A stretch of 64,000 bases of DNA from Carboxylicivirga sp964602515 (GTDB lineage Bacteria; Bacteroidota; Bacteroidia; Bacteroidales; Marinilabiliaceae). Numbering within the stretch: position 1 is the first letter of the stretch; every line of letters starts with the position of its first letter. The stretch covers positions 62,001 to 126,000 of the forward strand of contig CAZRRJ010000011.1 in assembly GCA_964602515.1 (NCBI GenBank), read 5' to 3'. The translations under genes were made by a program, and so were the position numbers. The notes beneath the pieces are model-generated. The model saw nothing but the letters and a program-made list of their open reading frames with translations. It searched no databases and was not told where the DNA came from. Below, one piece after another: positions 26,117 to 34,493 of this stretch.

Positions 26117-28066
26117 ATGAGGTATAAGCTGTTGATAGTATTGTTAGTGTTATCTCTGCCTGTATGGGCAGATGATGAAAGGCGTGATTCTGTAAAAATT
26201 AAAGAAGTTGAAATAGCAGTACCAAGGTTATTGCATTTTTCTGTAACAGAAAAAGTTCAGCAGGTTGATTCACTTACAATAGCCCGGTATGCATCACAAG
26301 ACTTAGGGGCATTACTTCAAAAAATATCACTGGTCAATATTTCATCAAACGGAGGGGCAGGAGGTTTAACTACAGCGGGTATCAGGGGGGCTTCGTCAAA
26401 CCAAACTGCTGTATTATGGAATGGCTTACCTGTTAACTCTCTTACAACAGGATCGGCTGATTTATCCCTTATAAATGTAGGCGGATTTAATGATATTACA
26501 ATTACTTATGGTGCTGTTGGTACCCTATACGGAAGTGGTACCATGGGGGGAGCAATTGAACTTTTGACCAAACCGGATTGGAACAAAGGAATGCATTTTA
26601 ATGTAAAAGGGGGGATTGGTAGCTTCTCAAACTACTCAACTTATTTAAATGCAAGCTACTCAGATGCTTCACTTGCTTATTCAGCCCGGGTTTATTACCA
26701 GGATAGTAAAAACGATTTTGAGTATAAAGACATCTACGATCATGGTAGGCCAATTGAAAAACAAACGCATAATGAAACGTCGCTTATTGGCACAATACAC
26801 AATTTATATTACCGCACAGGAGTTGGCGTTTGGGATGCAGGTTTATGGTATCAGGAAAAAGAAAAGAATATTCCCGGCCTTATGGGTGTAGGCCCTCCGC
26901 TTAGTAATCAAACACAAAAAGATTCAATATTTAAGGTATATGCAGGTTGGAAAGGACTGTTAAATACTGTTCGTCTTGAAGGAAAGGTAGCTTATTTATC
27001 AGATTTTTTGAGGTATGCAGATAATATTGTATCAGAAATAGAATCAAAGCGATGGTTAACAGATGCCAGTGCAAGGTGGTATTACTCAACTAATTTAACC
27101 CTTGATTTAAATGCACGTTATAGCCGTTTAGAAGGTATTACATCTAATTATGCCGAAAATATTACGGAGCATGAAGGCAGGGTAAATGTTGCTGTAAAAT
27201 ATTCTTCAGAATCATTAACTGTAATTGGAACTGTTGGAAAAGACTGGAATGGAACAGAAGTGGGTGAATACAATACAGTAGAATTAATTGATGGTGTACC
27301 TGTAAATGTGACTAAAGCCATTAATGAAGTGCCCGACCCTCCTTTACAGTTATCCTTAAGTGGTAAATATATGGTGGTACCCGAAAGGCTTAGCTTAAGG
27401 GGGAAAGTGGCTACGCACTACCGTCGTCCTACATTTAACGACCGGTATTGGGATCCAGGAGGTAACATTGATTTACTGCCGGAGGAAGGAATGCTTATAG
27501 AGCTGGGTATGGGCTGGAGTAAATCCGGTTTGGCAATAGGAGATTTATTTGCTGAAATTGATTTTTACAGGGCAGATAATAAAGAATCCATTGCATGGAA
27601 ACCCGCCGGAGCTATTTGGAGGCCTGTTAATACTGGCGAAATTGAGATTCAGGGTATGGATTTGGAACTGAAGAACTCTATTGATGTTGGCAATGATAGA
27701 ATGATTAACCGGTTAATGTATGCTTATAATAATGCCTTTGATAATGCGCCCGAAAGTGAACGATATAAAGAAACACTGGCCTACAGGCCTAAGCATACTT
27801 TAAAAGTAGGAACTGATTACATAAGTGAAAAGTGGAATGGAGGGGTTCTTGTTTATGGTCGGTCAAAAAGTAATACATGGGAAGGTTATAAAGTTGATGG
27901 CAATTGTTTGATTGATATCAATGCAGCTTATAACCTATCATTTAGAAAGGCTGATATAGAGTTAGGAGCCCGGGTTGAGAATGTGTTAAACACATCTTAC
28001 CAGTTGGTTCGGTTCTATCCTATGCCGGGAAGAGCATATTTTGCAACAATTAATATTAAACTATAG
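26117..28066 (+). CDS. btuB: BtuB-like TonB-dependent receptor, probable cobalamin uptake
   Basis: A 649-residue outer-membrane receptor. ATG at 26117 is chosen because a clean signal peptide follows (YKLLIVLLVLSLPVWAD); an upstream frame start at 26066 would disrupt it. The plug domain spans about residues 40-160 (LGALLQKISLVNISSNGGAG, GIRGASSNQTAVLWNGLPVN, YGSGTMGGAIEL), and the rest is a 22-strand-type barrel ending in a terminal strand (PMPGRAYFATINIKL). The cobalamin riboswitch in front and the two BtuG-like genes behind make cobalamin or a corrinoid the likely substrate. The inner-membrane btuCDF genes are not in the window. Confidence 0.9.
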   Translation: MRYKLLIVLLVLSLPVWADDERRDSVKIKEVEIAVPRLLHFSVTEKVQQVDSLTIARYASQDLGALLQKISLVNISSNGGAGGLTTAGIRGASSNQTAVLWNGLPVNSLTTGSADLSLINVGGFNDITITYGAVGTLYGSGTMGGAIELLTKPDWNKGMHFNVKGGIGSFSNYSTYLNASYSDASLAYSARVYYQDSKNDFEYKDIYDHGRPIEKQTHNETSLIGTIHNLYYRTGVGVWDAGLWYQEKEKNIPGLMGVGPPLSNQTQKDSIFKVYAGWKGLLNTVRLEGKVAYLSDFLRYADNIVSEIESKRWLTDASARWYYSTNLTLDLNARYSRLEGITSNYAENITEHEGRVNVAVKYSSESLTVIGTVGKDWNGTEVGEYNTVELIDGVPVNVTKAINEVPDPPLQLSLSGKYMVVPERLSLRGKVATHYRRPTFNDRYWDPGGNIDLLPEEGMLIELGMGWSKSGLAIGDLFAEIDFYRADNKESIAWKPAGAIWRPVNTGEIEIQGMDLELKNSIDVGNDRMINRLMYAYNNAFDNAPESERYKETLAYRPKHTLKVGTDYISEKWNGGVLVYGRSKSNTWEGYKVDGNCLIDINAAYNLSFRKADIELGARVENVLNTSYQLVRFYPMPGRAYFATINIKL

Positions 28067-28077
28067 AAACAAAGATT

Positions 28078-29160
28078 ATGAAAAAGCTATTTAAATTATT
28101 AACATTCTTTTTAATGGCAGGTGTTATGTTTACATCTTGCTCTGATGATGATGATGACAATATAGAGCCAACGATTAGCAAAGTATTTGTGCTTAATGAG
28201 GGTAATGATAATGGAACAGTTTCATCCATTAACGAAGAAGGAAAAGTAACAAACAACCTTTATAAAGCGGCCAATGGCCTTCCATTAGGAAAATTTCCTC
28301 AATCAATGGCTATTAATGAAACACATGCTTTTATTGTTGTAACAACAATGACAGGTGCCGGATATGTAGAAAAAGTAGATAATAAAACTTTTAAGCATGA
28401 GGCATCTCTCACAGGATTGGCTTATCCTCGTGAAATTACTTTGTTAGGCGGCAAGGCATACGTATCTAATGGTAATGGAGCATCGGGTTCGTATCCGAAT
28501 TACCTAAAGGAAAATAACGAATTATTGGTTATTGACCTGAACACATTTAAGCAAACAGGAACAGTTAAGGTTGGAGCCGGACCAGAAAAAATGGTGGTGT
28601 CAAATGGTAAGCTTTATGTAGCGAATAGTGGTGGTTTCAGTAACGATGATAATACTGTTACGGTAGTAGATACGTCAAATGATAATGTGCTTGAAACAAT
28701 AACTGTAAAGTCTTGTCCAAAAGATTTAACCGTTGATGTAAACGGCGATGTGTGGGTGTATTGTGCTGGCGTACCAAGTTATTCAACAGTTAACGGTTCA
28801 GATCCTGCTATTTGTAAAATAACAGGATCAACAGGAGAAGTTACTTCGTGGGATATACCTGCAGTAACAGCCGGAGGAATTAAAAATATTGCTATTAGTA
28901 AAGATAAGAAGACAGTATATTATATTGCAGATGGCTTATATGCCATGGCTATTGATGCCACTGCTTTGCCAACTAAAAAGTTGATTGATGCTTTGTTTTA
29001 TGGCATTGATGTGCACCCCAATACCGGTGAATTGTGGTTATGTGAGAATACCGTTTGGGGTAACTCTGGTAATTCAGTTTTAGTATATAATACCGAAGGG
29101 ACTAAAAAAGAAGAATATAGTGTTGGTACAACACCTAACTCAATAATTTTTGGGTATTAG
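28078..29160 (+). CDS. btuG: BtuG-like beta-propeller lipoprotein (DUF5074-like)
   Basis: A 360-residue predicted lipoprotein with lipobox MFTSC (C21) followed by SDDDDDN, an acidic stretch like the signal for surface exposure in this phylum. The body is built of propeller-type repeats: FVLNEGNDNGTVSSI, EKMVVSNGKLYVANSGG, DLTVDVNGDVWVYC and GIDVHPNTGELWLCE. In Bacteroides thetaiotaomicron BtuG is a seven-bladed propeller that sits on BtuB and binds cobalamin tightly; this gene starts 11 bp after the btuB-like gene and so probably acts the same way. Orthology is inferred from fold and position, and binding residues were not checked. Confidence 0.83.
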   Translation: MKKLFKLLTFFLMAGVMFTSCSDDDDDNIEPTISKVFVLNEGNDNGTVSSINEEGKVTNNLYKAANGLPLGKFPQSMAINETHAFIVVTTMTGAGYVEKVDNKTFKHEASLTGLAYPREITLLGGKAYVSNGNGASGSYPNYLKENNELLVIDLNTFKQTGTVKVGAGPEKMVVSNGKLYVANSGGFSNDDNTVTVVDTSNDNVLETITVKSCPKDLTVDVNGDVWVYCAGVPSYSTVNGSDPAICKITGSTGEVTSWDIPAVTAGGIKNIAISKDKKTVYYIADGLYAMAIDATALPTKKLIDALFYGIDVHPNTGELWLCENTVWGNSGNSVLVYNTEGTKKEEYSVGTTPNSIIFGY

Positions 29161-29190
29161 GCAATAGGTATTTTTTTTACATGAAATTTT

Positions 29191-29216
29191 AAAAGGTCAG
29201 TATTTTCTGACCTTTT
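29191..29216 (+). terminator. Rho-independent terminator after the first BtuG-like gene
   Basis: A 9-bp stem (AAAGGTCAG at 29192-29200 with CTGACCTTT at 29207-29215) with a TATTTT loop and T-rich tail. It separates the two propeller genes. Confidence 0.85.
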
Positions 29217-29407
29217 TGCGTTTATTCCAGTTTTATTACTTTAAATGCCAATCAAAATTGATTACTCACTTACTTGTCTCATCTTATAAGCCTTACTGCC
29301 GTTTTTGCTAAAGCACTTAATCACTATATATACTGGTATTGTAACGGATTTTATTAAGTCTTTCTTTAAAATTCATTTGGTATAACAATTAATTTAAAAA
29401 GGAATAA

Positions 29408-29415
29408 TATCTTTG
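29408..29415 (+). promoter_or_regulatory. possible -7 box before the second BtuG-like gene
   Basis: TATCTTTG fits TAnnTTTG and lies 59 bp before the ATG at 29475, after the terminator. A TTTG at 29376-29379 is too far upstream (28 bp) to be a good -33 box. No second riboswitch was seen in this 314 bp gap. Confidence 0.4.
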
Positions 29416-29474
29416 ATAGCATTTTTATAAAGGCAGTAGTCTTTTAATTGAGTGTTTAAAGAATTATAATTGTA

Positions 29475-30581
29475 ATGAAGAATATGAAGAAAATAGTATC
29501 ACTGTTGGGAGTTACCATTGCCATAGGATTTTCAGCTTGTAAGGATATTGATACATTTGTAATGGAAGACCACCAGGGAGCATTTATTCTAAATAAAGGC
29601 ACAGATAAAAGTAGCATTAGTTATTACAGTTATGAGCGTGAAACAGTATCGAATAATTATTTTGATACTAAGAATAGTGCTATAGGTATGAATGCCGGGG
29701 CACACACTATGGTTATACGCAAGGGGAGTAAATTTCCAAAAGGAAAAGCATTTATCGTTTATCCCCAATCTGATGAGATTGCCATGGTTAATTTAGAGGA
29801 GTTTGAATTTGCCGGAACAATAGAATACTATAAAACCCCGACCGATATATTACTTACCAAGGAAGATGAGGCCTATATTTGTGCAACAGGTGAGAAAGGT
29901 AAAGGAATGGTTTACAAATATGATTTGAAGAAAAAAGAAGAAGTTGAAGCTATTGAAGTAGCCAAAGAGCCTCTTAAAATGATTACAGCCGGAAAACATT
30001 TGTATTGTGCAAGTAAAGGCGATGGTACAGGTGCTAAAGTTATTGTTATAGATATGACAAAAGCTGCTAAGGTGGATACAATAGCTTTACCTTTTGAAAA
30101 CCCGGTTGATATGGTTGTGGATATTGATCGTAATGTGTGGGTGTATTGTGCTGGTGATGAAAGTGCACTTGTTAAGCTTAAAAGAGAAATTATTACTGAA
30201 GAAATAGGGCCGGATGATAACAGGCGCGATACAACTTATGTTACTAATGTATCCAAAGGCTTTTTGCTGGGAGATAAATTGAATGACTCCCCTAATCCAT
30301 TGACCATTTCTAAGGATGGAAGGAGTCTTTACTATGTATATGGTAGTTTGTGCAAAAACTCTGTATATGCAGAAGAAACTTTATCAAAAGAAGCGATTAT
30401 TACTGGTGATTATAAAAATGAAACCTTTGCCAGCATTGATTACGATGCGCGTACAAATCGAATAATGGCTTTAACAGCAACCGGAAAATTGGTTATTTTA
30501 ATGAGTCAGGGTGATGTGTGGAATAATAAAGAAGTATATGAAATAGGAGCAAATCCTTTGATAGCTGTCTTTAATTATTAA
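29475..30581 (+). CDS. second BtuG-like beta-propeller lipoprotein
   Basis: A 368-residue predicted lipoprotein with lipobox GFSAC (C22). The repeats resemble those of the preceding gene: AFILNKGTDKSSISYY, PLKMITAGKHLYCASKG, DMVVDIDRNVWVYCAG and ASIDYDARTNRIMAL, so it is a diverged paralogue. It contains insertions (for example the acidic EEIGPDDNRRDT stretch) and lacks the poly-Asp run after the lipidated cysteine. It probably belongs to the same corrinoid uptake system but has its own terminator-promoter interval and might bind another ligand. Confidence 0.75.
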   Translation: MKNMKKIVSLLGVTIAIGFSACKDIDTFVMEDHQGAFILNKGTDKSSISYYSYERETVSNNYFDTKNSAIGMNAGAHTMVIRKGSKFPKGKAFIVYPQSDEIAMVNLEEFEFAGTIEYYKTPTDILLTKEDEAYICATGEKGKGMVYKYDLKKKEEVEAIEVAKEPLKMITAGKHLYCASKGDGTGAKVIVIDMTKAAKVDTIALPFENPVDMVVDIDRNVWVYCAGDESALVKLKREIITEEIGPDDNRRDTTYVTNVSKGFLLGDKLNDSPNPLTISKDGRSLYYVYGSLCKNSVYAEETLSKEAIITGDYKNETFASIDYDARTNRIMALTATGKLVILMSQGDVWNNKEVYEIGANPLIAVFNY

Positions 30582-30624
30582 TCCTAATGTAATACAGATT
30601 AAGTTATTTATAATCAAATAAAAA

Positions 30625-30655
30625 AAAGGTCAACTGTAATGGTTGGCCTTTTTGT
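30625..30655 (+). terminator. Rho-independent terminator after the second BtuG-like gene
   Basis: AAAGGTCAAC (30625-30634) pairs with GTTGGCCTTT (30642-30651) with one G-U pair, followed by TTTTG. Confidence 0.8.
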
Positions 30656-30720
30656 TTAATTGTATTCCAGTCGCAATATGTGTTACAGGTTTATGGAGAC
30701 TTGTGTAGCCAACTTACAAA

Positions 30721-31182
30721 CTAAATCACATCTATTATTTCAATTGTTCTTCCCTGGAAGGAGCACTTGTCACCGGCTTTTTTACCTTTAATATGCTTAC
30801 CAATAGGAGAGGCGAGAGATAAGGTATAATAAACTGTTTCATTAATTTTTATTTTACCTAATGCAACAGAGATAAAGTAATGACCAATGTTGGTTTCTAC
30901 AAGGCTGCCAAATCCTGCTGAAATTGATGTATTAGAAGGATCAATCAATAAAAGATCTTTTTTTAGTTGTAGAAGCTGATTTAGCTGTTTGTGCTGATTA
31001 TTAAGCTCTATTTGTATCATTTCCCGTCCCGTTTCAAATTTATCACCAGCACTGCTTTTTGTGTCGTTCTTCATTGATTCAGATGCATCACTTATACTGG
31101 TTTTTATTACTGTTATTTTTTGTTCGAGCTCTTTAAGCAGGAGAGAAAAAAGTTCTTGTTTTGTTTTAGTTGTAATTGCCAT
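30721..31182 (-). CDS. GreA/GreB-like protein
   Basis: A 153-residue protein with the two-domain layout of transcript cleavage factors: an N-terminal helical hairpin (about residues 8-75, including SMKNDTKSSAGDKFETGRE with acidic residues near the tip) and a C-terminal FKBP-like domain (SLASPIGKHIKGKKAGD, then FQGRTIEIIDV). It is more diverged than genuine GreA and may be one of the Gre-related proteins of Bacteroidota with an altered role at RNA polymerase. It is transcribed alone, away from the GH31 gene. Confidence 0.8.
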   Translation of the reverse strand: MAITTKTKQELFSLLLKELEQKITVIKTSISDASESMKNDTKSSAGDKFETGREMIQIELNNQHKQLNQLLQLKKDLLLIDPSNTSISAGFGSLVETNIGHYFISVALGKIKINETVYYTLSLASPIGKHIKGKKAGDKCSFQGRTIEIIDVI

Positions 31183-31439
31183 AAATAATTATTTACACTA
31201 TAAGATTTGTTGTAGCAATCTTATGTAATGATATGTTTATAATTCTTGTGAAATTCATACAAGTGGTAAGATTGTAATCTTATTTTTACTTTCTTTGGAA
31301 GTAGTTCTTTTTATTTCGTAATTAAGTGTAACAAAAATAATCATTTAAAATAAGGGAATAAAGCTGCTTAAAGGAAGTTTATCCGTTAATAAGCGAAATA
31401 CTTGCCAGGTGAAATTTACTTAAATAAAAACAGAGAAGA

Positions 31440-33056
31440 ATGAAAAAAATAACGTTTATAAGTGTCCTGTTGACGTGCTCAATTGTTGTATTCTCACAGA
31501 AAAAAGATACACTTTCAATAGAGATTTTAAAGGGTGAGTATTGGTGGGGAGGCTTAAGTTCGCAAGGAAACAAAACACCATATGATGCGCAGTCAAACGT
31601 AACATTTGACCTGTGGGGCTATAACGGAGGAAATCAGGCGCAGCCAATTCTTCTTTCAAATAAAGGACGATTAGTATGGAGTGAGGACCCGGTTAAGTAT
31701 ACGTTTGACAGTGGTACACTAACAGTTACAAGCCGGAGTAGTGAAATTAGTTTTATTGACGCTGGCAGTAAGCTGACCGATGCTTATTATTATGCAGTAG
31801 AGAACTTTTTCCCTCCCAATGGAAAAATCCCGGCAGAAAAGTTGTTTACATACCCTCAGTACAACACCTGGATTGAGTTAATGTATGATCAAAATGAAGA
31901 AGATATTCTGAAATATGCCCAGGGTATTATTGATAATGGCTATCCGCCAGGGGTACTGATGATTGATGATAACTGGCAGTATGATTATGGTGTTTGGGAT
32001 TTTTCGCCTCGTAAATTTAAAGATCCTAAAGGCATGATTAAGAAATTACATGACATGGGATTTGAGGTGATGTTGTGGATTTGCCCTTTTATTAGTGCAG
32101 ATTCTGAAGAATTCAGATACCTGGCAAAAGAAGGTATGCTTTTACTTGACCCTCAAAAAACACAGCAGGTACTATGGGCAAATACCCAGAATAAAGCAGC
32201 TATTGTAAGGTGGTGGAATGGTGCTAGTGCTCTTTTAGATCTTAGTAATCCCAAAGCTAAACAATGGTTTAAAGAGCAGCTTAACTACCTTGTGAATGAG
32301 TATGGTGTTGATGGATTTAAATTTGATGCAGGTGATGCTAACTTTTATACTAATGGAGTGGTATCATATAAAACGGTAACACCTAATGATCATTCTGCAT
32401 TTTTTGCCGAAATAGGACTGGATTACCCATTAAATGAATACCGCGCTTCGTGGAAAATGGCAGGCTTACCATTGGCACAAAGATTAAGGGATAAAGGACA
32501 TAACTGGTCTGACTTGCAAAAGCTTATTCCGGATTTGATGTCGCAGAGTATAATGGGGTATGCTTACACTTGTCCTGATTTAATCGGAGGTGGTGAGTAC
32601 CAGTCTTTTCTATATGCTTCCAGAATAGATGAGGAATTAATTGTAAGATCTGCGCAGGTACATGCTTTAATGCCAATGATGCAGTTCTCTGTTGCACCAT
32701 GGAGAGTTTTATCAAAGAAAAATGCAGAAATATGTGTTCAAGCAGCTAAGCTACATACTAAAATGGGCGATCTTATTCTTGAATTAGCCCATAAAGCATC
32801 TAAAACAGGAGAGCCTATTGTGAAGCCTATGGCATTCGCTTTCCCGGAAGGAGGATATGAGCAAATTAAAGATCAGTTTATGCTAGGTGACGATATACTG
32901 GTTGCACCAGTAGTTGAAAAGGGTGTTTATGAACGAAAGGTTATATTACCTAAAGGAAAATGGAAAGGTGATGATGGAAAAATTGTAAAAGGTAATAGAA
33001 CTATTGAAATAGATGTACCTATTGAAAGATTACCATATTATACCAGGGTAAAATAA
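31440..33056 (+). CDS. secreted glycoside hydrolase family 31 enzyme
   Basis: A 538-residue enzyme with a signal peptide (about residues 1-19, ending VVFSQ). After an N-terminal beta-sandwich, the catalytic barrel carries MIDDNWQYDYG near 174-184, WICPFISAD near 213-221 and the nucleophile motif DGFKFDAGD with D296 as the likely nucleophile. A CPDLIGGGEY segment further on matches the same subgroup. GH31 enzymes are mostly alpha-glucosidases or alpha-xylosidases; specificity cannot be told here. No SusC/SusD genes are adjacent, so this is not a full polysaccharide utilisation locus. Confidence 0.9.
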   Translation: MKKITFISVLLTCSIVVFSQKKDTLSIEILKGEYWWGGLSSQGNKTPYDAQSNVTFDLWGYNGGNQAQPILLSNKGRLVWSEDPVKYTFDSGTLTVTSRSSEISFIDAGSKLTDAYYYAVENFFPPNGKIPAEKLFTYPQYNTWIELMYDQNEEDILKYAQGIIDNGYPPGVLMIDDNWQYDYGVWDFSPRKFKDPKGMIKKLHDMGFEVMLWICPFISADSEEFRYLAKEGMLLLDPQKTQQVLWANTQNKAAIVRWWNGASALLDLSNPKAKQWFKEQLNYLVNEYGVDGFKFDAGDANFYTNGVVSYKTVTPNDHSAFFAEIGLDYPLNEYRASWKMAGLPLAQRLRDKGHNWSDLQKLIPDLMSQSIMGYAYTCPDLIGGGEYQSFLYASRIDEELIVRSAQVHALMPMMQFSVAPWRVLSKKNAEICVQAAKLHTKMGDLILELAHKASKTGEPIVKPMAFAFPEGGYEQIKDQFMLGDDILVAPVVEKGVYERKVILPKGKWKGDDGKIVKGNRTIEIDVPIERLPYYTRVK

Positions 33057-33510
33057 TTTGTTGTAGAGAAAAGTTCTGATCATACAATAGCTCGCTATGG
33101 TTTCAGAATACTCATTACAAATCTGGCATAAACTAAGATTTCTGGTGACTTTAACTGTGTATTCCAAACTCATGATAGTTAAGCATAACAATAGCCTAGT
33201 AGGTACTTTCTTACCGGGCTATTGTTTTATATTATTTTCACACTTGGTGTAAAATGAAGTTAATCAGTTCTTTTTTATTTTGCCAAAAAAGGTTTTGATA
33301 AGGGAGATATAACCAGACGTGTGTTTTTATATCTGCCTTTTCATATTGTAAAAACCGTCTTTTATACAAAAGCGTATTGAATTGCGGAACAGTGACTATT
33401 TAAGAAGATTTTACCCAAGAGACTCACCCTGCCTATAAATATAAAACATGTAAATTGTTAATCTATGTAGGTTTATATATGATAATTTGTTGTGTAAAAT
33501 GAATAATAAC
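33057..33510. other. spacer after the GH31 gene
   Basis: Apart from the terminator at 33187-33230 no gene, RNA or repeat is supported in this AT-rich stretch. Confidence 0.4.
33187..33230 (+). terminator. probable terminator after the GH31 gene
   Basis: AACAATAGCC (33187-33196) pairs with GGCTATTGTT (33217-33226) around an imperfect inner stem, followed by T-rich sequence. It lies 130 bp after the stop codon. Confidence 0.7.
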
Positions 33511-33538
33511 AAAAAAAGCGCCAACAGGCACTTTTTTT
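33511..33538. terminator. bidirectional terminator, mainly for the small HTH gene
   Basis: AAAAAAAGCGCC (33511-33522) pairs with GGCACTTTTTTT (33527-33538) with one mismatch and an AACA loop. T tracts exist on both strands; the minus-strand HTH gene ends 22 bp away. Confidence 0.8.
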
Positions 33539-33559
33539 ATAAGGATAAAAATCTCACAA

Positions 33560-33829
33560 TTAATTTTGATCAGAAGGTTGTTTGCCTTCAATAATGTTGC
33601 GGGCCATTTCCAGGATAGTTGTGTCATCTAATTCAACAATACCACCATCGGGGCCTTGTTCAAGATGTATCCCTACACTTTTCCCCCGATCATAGTTGGC
33701 ACCGCCAAAGTAATTTCTTACAGTTTCTACGTCGAGGTTTAACTCATCGGCAATCGTACGAATACCTCCATCAGGCAGATTATCTTTTATCTTCCTGAGT
33801 TGATTAAATGTTATTGTTTTTGTACTCAT
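33560..33829 (-). CDS. small helix-turn-helix DNA-binding protein
   Basis: An 89-residue protein; ATG at 33829 is chosen over a longer frame that begins at 33868 with a non-AUG codon. The N-terminal part is a helix-turn-helix: FNQLRKIKDNLPDGG, then IRTIADELNLDVETVRNYFGG with the recognition helix at its end. The C-terminal part carries GIVELDDTTILEMARNII. Similar small proteins are widespread in Bacteroidota and annotated only as DNA-binding; I know no established target. It has its own terminator. Confidence 0.75.
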   Translation of the reverse strand: MSTKTITFNQLRKIKDNLPDGGIRTIADELNLDVETVRNYFGGANYDRGKSVGIHLEQGPDGGIVELDDTTILEMARNIIEGKQPSDQN

Positions 33830-34463
33830 ATTGAAAAGGTTTAATAGTAAATATAAGTCTGTACACAAAATATAAAAAATAATTTAAAATTAAAATTTAT
33901 AACCTACTAAATCCGGTTTATTGTTGGAAAACTAAGGTCATTTTAACGCCTTTTGATATTTATTTTTTATGAAGTCTCTTCATCAGTTCTATGTGTTTTT
34001 TTAATTAAATCAAATTCATTGGGAGATAGTTTTTACCAAAAGGAGGCCGGGAGAACGAAAATGTAAATTTAACCCGGGCTACTTAAAAGAATAACGTCTA
34101 TGGATTAATTCAGTGTAAGGTATCTTATTATCACATTTATTTAAAATGGTGAAAATAATTAATGAGTTTACTTATTTTTATTCTTTCTGTAAAACATTCT
34201 TAATGGGAAATGATGCATCTCAGGCTTCTAAATTACCTTGTGCTGTAGGTGCTAATTTTTCAATATTTATAAATGCCGATTTAGCAGAAGAGGCAATGAA
34301 GCTGTTTTGTTGGTTTACCAGGTATCGGTCAGGTTAGTATAATATGCCATTAGAAAAAACATTTTGGAGTGCATTGTTTGGAATACACTTCTTGGATGCC
34401 CTTTTTTTTGAGTGTAAGGTCAATGTTTTATTGTATGTTTTAAAAAATTACCAATAAACCCAT
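33830..34463. other. non-coding spacer before the helicase gene
   Basis: No gene is supported. A 63-codon frame at 34146-34337 has no family resemblance, a poor composition and no partner, and is not annotated. No RNA structure was recognised. Confidence 0.4.
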
Positions 34464-34471
34464 TACTTTTG
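34464..34471 (+). promoter_or_regulatory. -7 box before the DEAD-box helicase gene
   Basis: TACTTTTG fits TAnnTTTG and ends 22 bp before the TTG start at 34494, which supports that start. Confidence 0.5.
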
Positions 34472-34493
34472 CATAAAATTTAAACGTTCTATT

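Noticed and set aside
34146..34337. 63-codon frame before the helicase gene
   Set aside because: No homology signal, odd composition and no ribosome binding site; likely chance.
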